Positions 34,221 to 41,832 of a stretch of 64,000 nt of DNA are shown one piece after another (the first letter of the stretch is position 1; each line of letters starts with the position of its first letter). A program made the translations under genes and the position numbers. Location: assembly GCA_900770395.1 (NCBI GenBank), contig CAAGKM010000030.1, positions 372,001 to 436,000 on the forward strand. The letters are read 5' to 3'. Under the pieces are notes generated by a model. It searched no databases and had not been told where the DNA came from. It saw nothing but the letters and a program-made list of their open reading frames with translations. Origin of the DNA: an uncultured Prevotella sp. Its GTDB lineage: Bacteria > Bacteroidota > Bacteroidia > Bacteroidales > Bacteroidaceae.

Positions 34221-34258
34221 AACGGGAAAGGCAATAATCCACAGCCTTTCCCGTTTTA
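34221..34258 (+). terminator. Intrinsic terminator after the cupin gene
   Basis: AACGGGAAAGGC (34221-34232) pairs perfectly with GCCTTTCCCGTT (34244-34255), followed by TTTT-rich sequence. It insulates the RNA unit that follows. Confidence 0.85.
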
Positions 34259-34380
34259 TATGCATGGAGGCAAATCCTAAAATAATGCCTGTTAATCAAT
34301 AAAATTTCCCCAAGATGTATGTAGTAATCACCAAAAAAACATTAAAAAAGTCATTCTTAATGTTTTTTCTGTGTGTATAC

Positions 34381-34412
34381 TTTGGCATATTTAGAAAAAT
34401 GTATTAATTTTG
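34381..34412 (+). promoter_or_regulatory. Consensus promoter of the structured RNA
   Basis: TTTG (34381-34384), 20 bases, TAATTTTG (34405-34412), then GCAG. It is one of the best promoter matches in the window although no gene starts for 340 bases, which supports a non-coding transcript beginning near 34419. Confidence 0.75.
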
Positions 34413-34418
34413 CAGTTG

Positions 34419-34705
34419 CACGATTAGCTACGTCTGTGTGGTGGGTCGGGCATATATAATGGTAAAGGACGTTTACGAACGTTATCTTCCACTGTCAAAT
34501 CTCGCAAGTTTGATCCCAGGAAGTTAATGCAACGGAGCGTCCACGTGGACTGTATTGTATTTTGTGTGCGGCAATGGAATTTGTTGTATACATTATATAT
34601 ATGGTATGGCGTGGGCTAATCGCGTTGCTTATCCTTGGGAGAGGCAATGCGAGAGCCTGACAGTGGGATAAGCAGGAGTAGATAACCCCACGTCTTCTCT
34701 TTAAA
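34419..34705 (+). ncRNA. Two-domain structured RNA candidate
   Basis: Domain A: GGACG (34467-34471) with CGTCC (34538-34542), enclosing CTTCC (34486-34490) with GGAAG (34519-34523) and TCAAA (34495-34499) with TTTGA (34509-34513). A rival perfect palindrome GTCCACGTGGAC (34539-34550) could switch the fold. Domain B: CGTGGG (34610-34615) with CCCACG (34687-34692), TGCTTATCC (34626-34634) with GGATAAGCA (34666-34674), AGGC (34642-34645) with GCCT (34655-34658). The 3' end is followed by pyrimidine-rich TCTTCTCTTT. No ORF fits. It may be an independent RNA (a 6S-like RNA or a Bacteroidales-specific family) or a regulatory leader of the HTH gene 50 bases on. It does not show the core sequences of RNase P RNA, tmRNA or SRP RNA. 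Confidence 0.65.
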
Positions 34706-34754
34706 TTGAATTAATTGCCGATTTTTGGGTGTTGCAGGCATACAAAACAGTATC

Positions 34755-34973
34755 ATGATAGATATTGGTGTTATTATTCGTGAAAAGCTGAAGGAGCGCG
34801 GTAAACCTGTTGTGTGGCTTGCCCGTCAACTGTCATGTAGCCGTACTAACATATACAAAATATTCGACAAACGTTCTATTGATACCAATGAGCTGATGCG
34901 AATTTCCAAGATTTTGGAATATGACTTTTTCAAATTATACAGTGCGGAAGTAGGCGAGGACACTGAAAAGTAA
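34755..34973 (+). CDS. Small helix-turn-helix DNA-binding protein
   Basis: 72 residues from the ATG at 34755 (an ATG at 34725 would add 10 residues that overlap the RNA's 3' flank). The middle, VVWLARQLSCSRTNIYKIF, is a clear helix-turn-helix of the XRE/Cro type; the tail is short and acidic. No other domain. It lies between the structured RNA and the first copy of a perfect 14-bp palindrome (34991-35004), 17 bases after the stop, so it is a good candidate to bind that site and its second copy at 37679-37692. That is inferred from position. Confidence 0.75.
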   Translation: MIDIGVIIREKLKERGKPVVWLARQLSCSRTNIYKIFDKRSIDTNELMRISKILEYDFFKLYSAEVGEDTEK

Positions 34974-34990
34974 CGCGCTGTTGTCACATT

Positions 34991-35004
34991 GTTTACATGT
35001 AAAC
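34991..35004. promoter_or_regulatory. 14-bp perfect palindrome, copy 1 (operator candidate)
   Basis: GTTTACATGTAAAC reads the same on both strands. It lies 18 bases upstream of the -33 region of the lipoprotein promoter. The same palindrome occurs at 37679-37692 in the same place relative to the second lipoprotein gene. Confidence 0.65.
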
Positions 35005-35021
35005 TTTTTGATTACATATAT

Positions 35022-35055
35022 TTTGTAAATTAAATGATAAAAACATCTACCTTTG
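35022..35055 (+). promoter_or_regulatory. Promoter of lipoprotein gene 1
   Basis: TTTG (35022-35025), 22 bases, TACCTTTG (35048-35055). The transcript would have a leader of about 85 bases with a small stem, GCATT (35076-35080) with AATGC (35087-35091), that is conserved in copy 2. Confidence 0.55.
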
Positions 35056-35148
35056 TATCCAATTTATAAAACTGTGCATTAAGAGGAATGCCGAAACGCT
35101 TTAAAGGGAGTAGGTAAAACAGAATATATAAAAAAGAAAAGTAAACAA

Positions 35149-36120
35149 ATGAAGAAACTGAATTATTTTTTTATGTGTGGTTTAATGTTGACTGCATTTT
35201 TATCATTTACGGGATGCTCAAGTGATGATGATAATGATGACAACAATGGTGTGAATACCCCTGCGCCATTCGAGGGTTATGCTGCAAAGTATCAACTGAC
35301 AACCAGCGATGCCCCGTACGTCTCTATCGAGTTTACGGAAAGTGGTAACTATATCATTACCAAAAGGTTTTACGGTGCAAGAGAACGTTCCCCATATATT
35401 TATAAATCATCCATGAGAAGCTTCAAGACAGCTAATATGTTGCACAAGGCTTTCACAAGAGGTGGTGATGTTTATTCACCTATTCTTTATGGAACTTATA
35501 CAGTAGATGCTGATGGTACATATATCCTTGCTGGCTACGGTAAGGTGAAAGTTGCGCAAGATGGTTCTGGGGCTGCCTTCAGTTTGGAATTAATGCCAAA
35601 TGGAGGAAGTGCCTATACCTACAAGGCATCAAAGCAAAATCGTGATTTAAACAGCAACAACTCTTCCCGCCTATGCAGGACATGGAATATCAATTCATTT
35701 CAGCTTATCGTAAAAATGGACGGCAAGACCGTTATGGATATAACGGCAAATACCAACAAGGAACTTTTAAGAAAGTTTGAAGAGTGGACAAAAGAACATG
35801 ATGAAGAATATGATCCTTCTGATTGGGATGATGATGATATAATAGAGCCTCAACAGGTGATATTCACTAAAACGGGAACTTATATGGTGAAATACGAGGG
35901 CAATTCGCTTGCCGTATCTACATGGAGGTGGATTAATTCCTCAGAAACTGAATTACAGTATTCATGGGATGATGATTTTGAGTCTGGCTTTGAATCTGAT
36001 AAGGCTTCTATCAGCTATAATGGTAATCAGTTGATTATCACAGAAAAACTTGGAATGGAAGACTCTGATGACGGTCCATTAGAAATAAATATGATAACGT
36101 ATCTCAGTGAGTCAAAATAA
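35149..36120 (+). CDS. Surface lipoprotein of unknown function, family A
   Basis: 323 residues. The signal peptide (MKKLNYFFMCGLML to FTGC, lipobox Cys at about 23) is followed by SSDDDNDDN, an acidic lipoprotein-export signal that in Bacteroidetes sends the protein to the outer face. The mature part is mostly beta, rich in Asp, Ser and Tyr, with two lipocalin-like halves (GTYTVDADGTYILAGYGK; TKTGTYMVKYEGNSLAV). I do not recognise a named family. The first 27 residues are nearly the same as those of the gene at 37836, but the rest is unrelated by eye. AT-rich codons set it apart from its housekeeping neighbours. Confidence 0.75.
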   Translation: MKKLNYFFMCGLMLTAFLSFTGCSSDDDNDDNNGVNTPAPFEGYAAKYQLTTSDAPYVSIEFTESGNYIITKRFYGARERSPYIYKSSMRSFKTANMLHKAFTRGGDVYSPILYGTYTVDADGTYILAGYGKVKVAQDGSGAAFSLELMPNGGSAYTYKASKQNRDLNSNNSSRLCRTWNINSFQLIVKMDGKTVMDITANTNKELLRKFEEWTKEHDEEYDPSDWDDDDIIEPQQVIFTKTGTYMVKYEGNSLAVSTWRWINSSETELQYSWDDDFESGFESDKASISYNGNQLIITEKLGMEDSDDGPLEINMITYLSESK

Positions 36121-36135
36121 TCTATATACTGAATA

Positions 36136-36193
36136 AATATCTACGGACTATTCTGGTTTTATTTACCTTGATTATATATAGTCCGTAGATATT
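36136..36193. terminator. Long hairpin after lipoprotein gene 1
   Basis: AATATCTACGGACTAT (36136-36151) pairs perfectly over 16 bases with ATAGTCCGTAGATATT (36178-36193), with a 26-base loop. AT-rich flanks rather than a clear T run follow, so it may work in both directions. Confidence 0.6.
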
Positions 36194-36337
36194 ATTTAAT
36201 AACAGTAAACTAAAGATGTGTTAGAAATGGTAGGCAATGCCACTGATGCCGATTTCTCTGATGTCGTTAATAAACTTACTGTTTATCCTGTTATTAAAAC
36301 TACGTCTTTCTGGAAGAATCTTTTAACATCGCATAAA

Positions 36338-37657
36338 ATGAAAAATATGAAGAATATCATTTCTGTTCTTGTTATTGTTTTTTTAGCGTCTATGACATAC
36401 GCTAAAGTTAATAAAAAGAAAAACAAAAAGGTCGAAAAAAACGTTGAGACGGTAGTTGCTGCTGACTCAACAAATACCTATGTTGCAAAAGACTCAATAC
36501 ATGCCGATAGCATTTTGATAGAAATAAATAAAGACAAGACTGACACTATATATTATGATAAATCATGGAGAGTGATTGGCAACAAGACATTTGCCACGTA
36601 TTATAGACTTGCTCTGTATCCAGCAGACAGTCTTGCTCCCAAATATTTCAGAACATATTTCCTAAATGGCAATATTCAAAGTGAAGGAAATTTCATTAAG
36701 TTAGGAGAAAAGACAGATGCCACAAGTGTTTTTGACGGTCAGGTGGACTATTATTACAATAATGGTTCCCTACAGCGCAGGATGTTCTTCTCAAATGGCA
36801 AGCCCAACGGCGAATTAACAGACTATTATGAAAATGGTAATATAAAAGAACATATTATCATGAGGGACGGTTGTCGCAATGGTATACATACCTCGTTCTC
36901 TGAAGACGGCATTGTGTGCCGTATGCAAGAATACACAGATTCTCAACCTGCCAATTTTTATATAGTTGTTGATAAAGATGGCAACTATTCCAAATATGAT
37001 GCCTCGTCTTCAACCCCGATGCTTGAAACTCCAGACATATCTGAATGTCAGACAGAATATAAAAATGGAGCAGCCTGGCCTTATTATAACAAGAACGGTC
37101 TAATAATAGGAGTCAGCAATTCAAATATCAAAGATAACATTGGAAAATATCGGGAAATTAGTGTCTTTCTTGTCAACAAAAGCATGATAAACGTAGATAT
37201 TGATCCCATGCAGATTGAGGTGTATTCGATGAAAAATGGCAAACGCTCCAATTTTGAAATAATGGGAGCAGATGAATATGATAAGAAAGTTTATAAAAAG
37301 CAAGTAAAAAACCAAAAGCGCTCACTGAAGAAAAAAGTAGTGGTAGATATAGAGCGTGAGAATAATGTAAGCGAAAATCTTGGTGCTTCTGTATTTGATG
37401 CAGGAACATCCCACACATTAAAGTCTTTTCAAGAAAATATCATCAAGCGGACATCACTTATCTCTGGTAACAGAATGAAATATACAGAGCGTGAACACGA
37501 TGATCTCGGTTATCTTGAGCGCACTACGGTACATCCTGGAGAAATGGTTGCAGGATTCCTTTTCACAGATAACAAAAAAGTTGATGATTTATATGTTAAG
37601 GTAACTGTAAGTGGAATAGAATATTTATATGAATGGAAAGACAATAACAATAAATAG
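36338..37657 (+). CDS. Exported MORN/YwqK-like repeat protein
   Basis: 439 residues from the ATG at 36338, which begins a signal peptide (MKNMKNIISVLVIVFL to YAK); the open frame extends 40 codons upstream but that part overlaps the AT-rich leader and lacks protein-like sequence. After a Lys-rich stretch come MORN-variant/YwqK repeats (about 100-215: YFLNGNIQSEGNF, YYNNGSLQRRMFF, YYENGNIKEHIIM), followed by an unknown C-terminal domain with a Lys-rich segment near 320. Proteins with these repeats are often called toxin-antitoxin components, but that label has weak support; here it is exported and sits between two lipoprotein genes. Confidence 0.7.
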   Translation: MKNMKNIISVLVIVFLASMTYAKVNKKKNKKVEKNVETVVAADSTNTYVAKDSIHADSILIEINKDKTDTIYYDKSWRVIGNKTFATYYRLALYPADSLAPKYFRTYFLNGNIQSEGNFIKLGEKTDATSVFDGQVDYYYNNGSLQRRMFFSNGKPNGELTDYYENGNIKEHIIMRDGCRNGIHTSFSEDGIVCRMQEYTDSQPANFYIVVDKDGNYSKYDASSSTPMLETPDISECQTEYKNGAAWPYYNKNGLIIGVSNSNIKDNIGKYREISVFLVNKSMINVDIDPMQIEVYSMKNGKRSNFEIMGADEYDKKVYKKQVKNQKRSLKKKVVVDIERENNVSENLGASVFDAGTSHTLKSFQENIIKRTSLISGNRMKYTEREHDDLGYLERTTVHPGEMVAGFLFTDNKKVDDLYVKVTVSGIEYLYEWKDNNNK

Positions 37658-37678
37658 ATGTAGGAGTGTCGCTACATT

Positions 37679-37692
37679 GTTTACATGTAAAC
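37679..37692. promoter_or_regulatory. 14-bp perfect palindrome, copy 2
   Basis: Second GTTTACATGTAAAC, in the same position relative to the -7 box (TACCTTTG at 37736-37743) as copy 1. Confidence 0.65.
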
Positions 37693-37735
37693 TTTTTGGT
37701 TACATATTTCTGTAATTTAAATGATAAAAAACGTT

Positions 37736-37743
37736 TACCTTTG
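37736..37743 (+). promoter_or_regulatory. -7 box of lipoprotein gene 2
   Basis: TACCTTTG, same as in copy 1. The -33 box has drifted to TCTG, so the promoter may be weaker than copy 1. Confidence 0.5.
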
Positions 37744-37835
37744 TATCCGATTTATAAAAACTGTGCATTAAGAGGAATGCCGAAACGCTTTAAAGGGAGT
37801 AGGTAAAACAGAATATAAAAAAGAAAAGTAAACAA

Positions 37836-38738
37836 ATGAAAAAACTGAATTATTTTTTTATGTGCGGTTTAATGTTGTCCGCATCTTTGTCATTTATGGG
37901 ATGCTCAAGTGATGATGAGGAGGACGGAGCACCAAAAACAGACAATTATTATATAACCACGAACGACGGTGAACGTCTGTTGCTGACAAGGGTGGGAAAC
38001 TACTCGTTTGAATATGATTCAAAGGGGCTGTTGTCCAGCTGCAATGTATATGGCGACAAATATGACATCTCATTTGCGCAGAATAAAATCACAAGTGATT
38101 ACGGCTACACTGCAACTTTTAAACTTAACGGCAGTGGTTACATCAGCAGTATCACATTTCTATATGAGGGAGACGACACAAATACAGGCACAACAAACTT
38201 CGCATACGACGGCAGCGGCAGGCTGGTATCCGTTTCTGGAAATTATTCCGATGACGGAGATAAGGGCAGCTTCACCTGCAAACTCACATATAATAATGGG
38301 AAACTGGTGAAAACCGTATACGAGGGAGAAAGCGTGGAAGATGGCGAGCGATTTACTGAAAAAGAGACAAGCGTCGTGAACTATGACAACAATGCTATGG
38401 TAAACATACTGGGACAATGCTCCAAAAACATGGTTGAGATTGCATTAGACGTTGATGAGATTGGTAATGCACTCTTCCTTACAGGATATCTTGGCAAGCC
38501 TTCAAGCTATTTCCCAACAAGCGTGGATTGTGAATACTCAGACTCAGAGGGATATAATGAGTCAGATACCGAAAGTTACAGATACACATTCAACTCTAAT
38601 GGAACTTTAGCAACAGAGGACGGAATGTCTTATTCTTATTCAAACATGCCAACCGTAGGTGATGACAAAACAAGAAGCGTCCAGACACCCTCACCGCGCA
38701 AGCATCACAAGCGCCATGGCTTCAGACTTATAAAGTAA
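37836..38738 (+). CDS. Surface lipoprotein of unknown function, DUF4595-like
   Basis: 300 residues with nearly the same signal peptide as the gene at 35149 (lipobox FMGC, then SSDDEEDG as export signal). The mature protein is a string of beta-hairpins with motifs such as YSFEYDSKGLLSSCNVYG and TNFAYDGSGRLVSVSG, reminiscent of DUF4595/RHS-like YD repeats in Bacteroidetes lipoproteins. The C-terminus ends in a basic tail (PSPRKHHKRHGFRLIK) that is unusual for a surface protein. It is followed after 10 bases by the TolB-like gene. Confidence 0.75.
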   Translation: MKKLNYFFMCGLMLSASLSFMGCSSDDEEDGAPKTDNYYITTNDGERLLLTRVGNYSFEYDSKGLLSSCNVYGDKYDISFAQNKITSDYGYTATFKLNGSGYISSITFLYEGDDTNTGTTNFAYDGSGRLVSVSGNYSDDGDKGSFTCKLTYNNGKLVKTVYEGESVEDGERFTEKETSVVNYDNNAMVNILGQCSKNMVEIALDVDEIGNALFLTGYLGKPSSYFPTSVDCEYSDSEGYNESDTESYRYTFNSNGTLATEDGMSYSYSNMPTVGDDKTRSVQTPSPRKHHKRHGFRLIK

Positions 38739-38748
38739 AAAAACAAAA

Positions 38749-39801
38749 GTGAAAATGAAAAAAATATTTGTTTTAATTGCTGCCATGTTGTGCTCTGTGA
38801 CATATTCAGATGCGGCAAAGATAAAATTTGACTATTCTGTGGTTTTCGTTCCCGAGGAGGGTGGTGTGAAATTTGAGAAAATCACAGAAGATGCCGACCG
38901 TGTGTCAGACTATTGCGGCGACACCAACCGGCATGGTAAGAACGGAAGTATTGTAGGGGCGGCATCAGGAATATTCGGCTCACGTAAGACAACGGTGCTC
39001 GATTGGTGGATATTGCCGCAGATAGCGCTTTCGCCCGACGGTACACGCATTGCCTATATCAATGAGAAAAACGGCACAACCAATGTGATGATCAAGAGCG
39101 CCACAAAGGGCGGGGCAAGTGTGCAGCGGACATTCCGCACCAGCGTGCAGGGCTTTACCTGGAGTCCCGATGGCAAGGAGATTTGTTTCACCGAGTTGCG
39201 TGGCGGTCATCAGGGAGTTTATCTTGTGCCTGCCGACCAGGGAACTGTGGTAAAGCAGATATCCAATGGCAGCGAGAATGATTTTGGTGGCAACATCAGT
39301 CCCGACGGCAACACAATATTCTTTCATCGTGGAGAGGGATATTCTTCATATAGCTTGTGGAGCTATGACCGTAAGACAAACCTGTTCTCAAATTATTCGC
39401 GCGGCATGACGGCTTGTCTTATTCCCGGACAGCCTAACACTATCTACTGCGCCCGCTTTACCGACAAAAAGGAGAGCGAGATATGGCGTGTGAACTTTGC
39501 TACAGGCGTTGAGGAGCTTATCCTCGGTCAGCAAGGCAAGAGCTACACCTCGCCACAGCTCTCGCCAGATGGCAAATGGCTGCTTATTGTGGGAAACAGC
39601 AAGTCGGAGAAAGAAAAAATCGACAATACTGATATTTTCGTTGTGCGCACGGACGGTACACAGCTCACGCAGCTTACTTATCATCCCGGCAACGACCTTT
39701 CTCCAATATGGTCGAAGGACGGCAAGAGTATTTATTTCCTCTCGCAGCGTGGCTCGGCTGACCGTATATATAATATATGGCGTATGAACTTTACTATGTA
39801 A
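38749..39801 (+). CDS. TolB-like exported beta-propeller
   Basis: 350 residues with signal peptide (VTYSDAAK). At least five PD40/TolB blades are visible: ALSPDGTRIAYIN, WSPDGKEICFTE, ISPDGNTIFFHRG, LSPDGKWLLIVGN and WSKDGKSIYFLSQRG. Six blades would close a propeller. No C-terminal peptidase or OmpA domain follows. It probably serves as a protein-interaction module in the periplasm. The start may be the Met at 38755. It is co-oriented with lipoprotein gene 2 and the barrel gene. Confidence 0.85.
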   Translation: MKMKKIFVLIAAMLCSVTYSDAAKIKFDYSVVFVPEEGGVKFEKITEDADRVSDYCGDTNRHGKNGSIVGAASGIFGSRKTTVLDWWILPQIALSPDGTRIAYINEKNGTTNVMIKSATKGGASVQRTFRTSVQGFTWSPDGKEICFTELRGGHQGVYLVPADQGTVVKQISNGSENDFGGNISPDGNTIFFHRGEGYSSYSLWSYDRKTNLFSNYSRGMTACLIPGQPNTIYCARFTDKKESEIWRVNFATGVEELILGQQGKSYTSPQLSPDGKWLLIVGNSKSEKEKIDNTDIFVVRTDGTQLTQLTYHPGNDLSPIWSKDGKSIYFLSQRGSADRIYNIWRMNFTM

Positions 39802-39842
39802 GTTATTTATGAAATAAAATTATTAATTAAAAAGTTTCGATT

Positions 39843-40523
39843 ATGAAAAAATTTTTTATCGTTATTGCATGTGCGGTGCTCTCACTGTCGGCATCAGCAC
39901 AGCGTGCAAGTAGTTCGTCTTCGTCTTTCTTCTCAACAGAAAAGGTTGACGGCGGTGTTCAGTTTGGCATCCGTGCAGGTCTTAACCTGGCTAACGTGTC
40001 TGCTTCAGAGGATGATTACTCATATTCTCCCGACAGCCGTGCGACATTCCATGTTGGCGTCATTGCCGATATTCCTTTGATGGAGAGCCTTTATGTCCAG
40101 ACAGGTCTGTTCCTGCAGAATAAGGGCTTTAAAATCAAAGGTGGTGATGAGGGCTTTGAGCAGACAGCTAAACCTATGTATCTTGAATTACCTGTTCTCG
40201 CCTCTTATCGTTATAATTTCAGCGATGCTCTTCAGCTGCAGATTAATGCTGGTCCATATTTAGCTTATGGTATTGGTGGAAAGGTAAAAAATGAGGATGG
40301 CGATTATTCTGGTGAATACGACTATTTTGGCAGTGATGATGACAGCTATGGCGTGAAGCGTTTTGACATGGGCTTGCAGTTTGGAGCTGGTCTTACAATA
40401 AGCAAGCATTATTATCTTGGCGTTTCTTATCAGCTCGGTCTTACAAACATAGCTGATAGCGCTGATGATGATTATTCTCTAAAGAACAAGAACCTGATGA
40501 TTAGCGTAGGCTACAATTTCTAA
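39843..40523 (+). CDS. PorT-family outer-membrane beta-barrel protein
   Basis: 226 residues, signal peptide ending LSASAQR. The rest is an eight-stranded barrel pattern: QFGIRAGLNLANVSAS, then LYVQTGLFLQNKGFKI, ending in Phe226 (MISVGYNF). It fits the outer-membrane beta-barrel (PF13568/PorT-like) group. A strong terminator follows. Function unknown. Confidence 0.82.
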   Translation: MKKFFIVIACAVLSLSASAQRASSSSSSFFSTEKVDGGVQFGIRAGLNLANVSASEDDYSYSPDSRATFHVGVIADIPLMESLYVQTGLFLQNKGFKIKGGDEGFEQTAKPMYLELPVLASYRYNFSDALQLQINAGPYLAYGIGGKVKNEDGDYSGEYDYFGSDDDSYGVKRFDMGLQFGAGLTISKHYYLGVSYQLGLTNIADSADDDYSLKNKNLMISVGYNF

Positions 40524-40539
40524 ACATATATTTTGATAT

Positions 40540-40581
40540 AATAAGAATGGAGCGCGTCGTAAGACCCGCTCCATTCTTATT
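40540..40581 (+). terminator. Intrinsic terminator after the barrel gene
   Basis: AATAAGAATGGAGCG (40540-40554) pairs perfectly over 15 bases with CGCTCCATTCTTATT (40567-40581) with a 12-base loop, in T-rich surroundings. It ends the accessory region. Confidence 0.85.
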
Positions 40582-40621
40582 ATTAACACACTTTTTTCTC
40601 CGTCTGCGTGGCATTGTATCT

Positions 40622-40756
40622 TTATGCTTAAACAAGCATAAGTCTTGCCCGCCAACAACTAATAATTATTAAAATAATGTTGTGGAATACTCATTATCCA
40701 AATAATATTCGTAATTTTGTGGCAAATAAATATGCCGCATTGCCGCATTGCGGCAA
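40622..40756 (+). promoter_or_regulatory. ddl upstream region: two hairpins and a -7 box
   Basis: TTATGCTT-AAAC-AAGCATAA (40622-40641) is a perfect 8-bp stem. TAATTTTG (40712-40719) is a good -7 box with a poor -33. TTGCCGC-ATT-GCGGCAA (40740-40756) is a perfect 7-bp stem that would sit near the 5' end of the ddl mRNA. No gene is seen in 40582-40805. Confidence 0.5.
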
Positions 40757-40805
40757 CAATGATGTGGCGCAAAATGACAAAACAAGGACAAAAAGAAAAT
40801 TAGTG

Positions 40806-41819
40806 ATGGAAGAAGTAAAGAAAACCATTGCCATCGTCTGTGGCGGTGACTCTTCGGAACATGACGTGTCGATGCGCTCGGCACAGGGCTTGTATTCGTT
40901 TTTTGACAAGGAACGCTATAATATTTATATAGTGGATATCAAGGGGCAAGACTGGCATGCCTGTATCGACAACGGCGACACAGCCAGGATAGACCGCAAC
41001 GACTTCTCGTTTGAGTATGGCGGCAAGAGGGTGACATTCGACTATGTCTATATCACCATTCACGGCACACCGGGCGAGAACGGTCTGCTGCAGGGATATT
41101 TCGACCTCGTAGGTCTGCCTTATTCCACCAGCGGTGTGCTTGTTGAGGCTATGACTTTCGATAAGTTTGTGCTCAACCAGTATCTGCGCGGTTTCGGCGT
41201 GAGCGTAGCTGACAGCATGCTCATACGCCATGGCTATGAGGAGCTTGTGAGCGATGATGAGATTGAGGAGCGCATAGGCATGCCGTGCTTTGTGAAGCCT
41301 GCCGCCGACGGCAGCAGCTTTGGAGTGAGCAAGGTGAAGTGCAAGGACCAGTTGGCTCCCGCCATCCGCAAGGCTATGCTCGAGAGCTCGGAGGTGATGG
41401 TGGAGAGTTTCCTCGATGGTATTGAGATATCGCAGGGATGCTATAAAACAAAAGAAAAGAGCGTGGTGTTGCCTGCCACCGAGGTGGTGACCAGCAATGA
41501 GTTCTTCGACTATGACGCTAAATATAACGGTCAGGTGCAGGAGATTACCCCGGCACGCCTTGCCCCCGAGACAGCAGAGCGTGTGGCAAAACTCACCAGC
41601 CACATCTACGACATACTCCACTGTAACGGCATCATCCGTGTTGATTACATCATAAGCCGTGGCACAGGCAGCGACGGAAAACCTTGCGACAAAATCAATA
41701 TGCTGGAGATAAACACCACGCCTGGAATGACAGCCACCAGCTTCATACCGCAGCAGGTGCGTGCGGCAGGTCTTGACATGAAGACGGTGCTGAGCGAGAT
41801 AGTTGAGAACCAGTTTTAA
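40806..41819 (+). CDS. ddl: D-alanine--D-alanine ligase
   Basis: ATP-grasp ligase for the D-Ala-D-Ala end of peptidoglycan precursors, cytoplasmic. I take MEEVKKTIAIVCGG at 40806 as the start (337 residues); the frame is open for 43 codons upstream but these overlap the promoter and a hairpin. Seen: N-terminal GGDSSEHDVSMRSA, ATP-binding KPAADGSSFGVSKV, and C-terminal Mg-binding MLEINTTPGMTATSF. The family pattern is intact. Confidence 0.96.
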   Translation: MEEVKKTIAIVCGGDSSEHDVSMRSAQGLYSFFDKERYNIYIVDIKGQDWHACIDNGDTARIDRNDFSFEYGGKRVTFDYVYITIHGTPGENGLLQGYFDLVGLPYSTSGVLVEAMTFDKFVLNQYLRGFGVSVADSMLIRHGYEELVSDDEIEERIGMPCFVKPAADGSSFGVSKVKCKDQLAPAIRKAMLESSEVMVESFLDGIEISQGCYKTKEKSVVLPATEVVTSNEFFDYDAKYNGQVQEITPARLAPETAERVAKLTSHIYDILHCNGIIRVDYIISRGTGSDGKPCDKINMLEINTTPGMTATSFIPQQVRAAGLDMKTVLSEIVENQF

Positions 41820-41832
41820 ACACTAAAAGAAT

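Larger units (their letters stand above)
34986..35235 (+). repeat. Duplicated promoter-leader-signal-peptide block, copy 1
   Basis: This block recurs at 37674-37919. It covers the palindrome, promoter, 5' leader and first ~27 codons. About 59 bases of leader (from about 35070 to 35128) are identical in the two copies. Similarity stops soon after the lipobox. Confidence 0.8.
37674..37919 (+). repeat. Duplicated promoter-leader-signal-peptide block, copy 2
   Basis: Counterpart of 34986-35235, shifted by about 2.69 kb. It contains the palindrome, TACCTTTG, the GCATT/AATGC stem and codons for MKKLNYFFMCGLML. Because the copies are in direct orientation, recombination between them would delete or duplicate lipoprotein gene 1 plus the MORN gene. 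Confidence 0.8.

Noticed and set aside
34419..34705. RNase P RNA, tmRNA or SRP RNA
   Set aside because: None of the strongly conserved core strings of these RNAs could be found in the transcript, so it was left as an unassigned structured RNA.
36218..36337. N-terminal extension of the MORN-repeat protein
   Set aside because: The first 40 codons would hide the clear signal peptide that begins at 36338.
40800..41621. A 273-codon minus-strand frame within ddl
   Set aside because: Antisense to a fully conserved ATP-grasp ligase; His/Leu-rich translation only.
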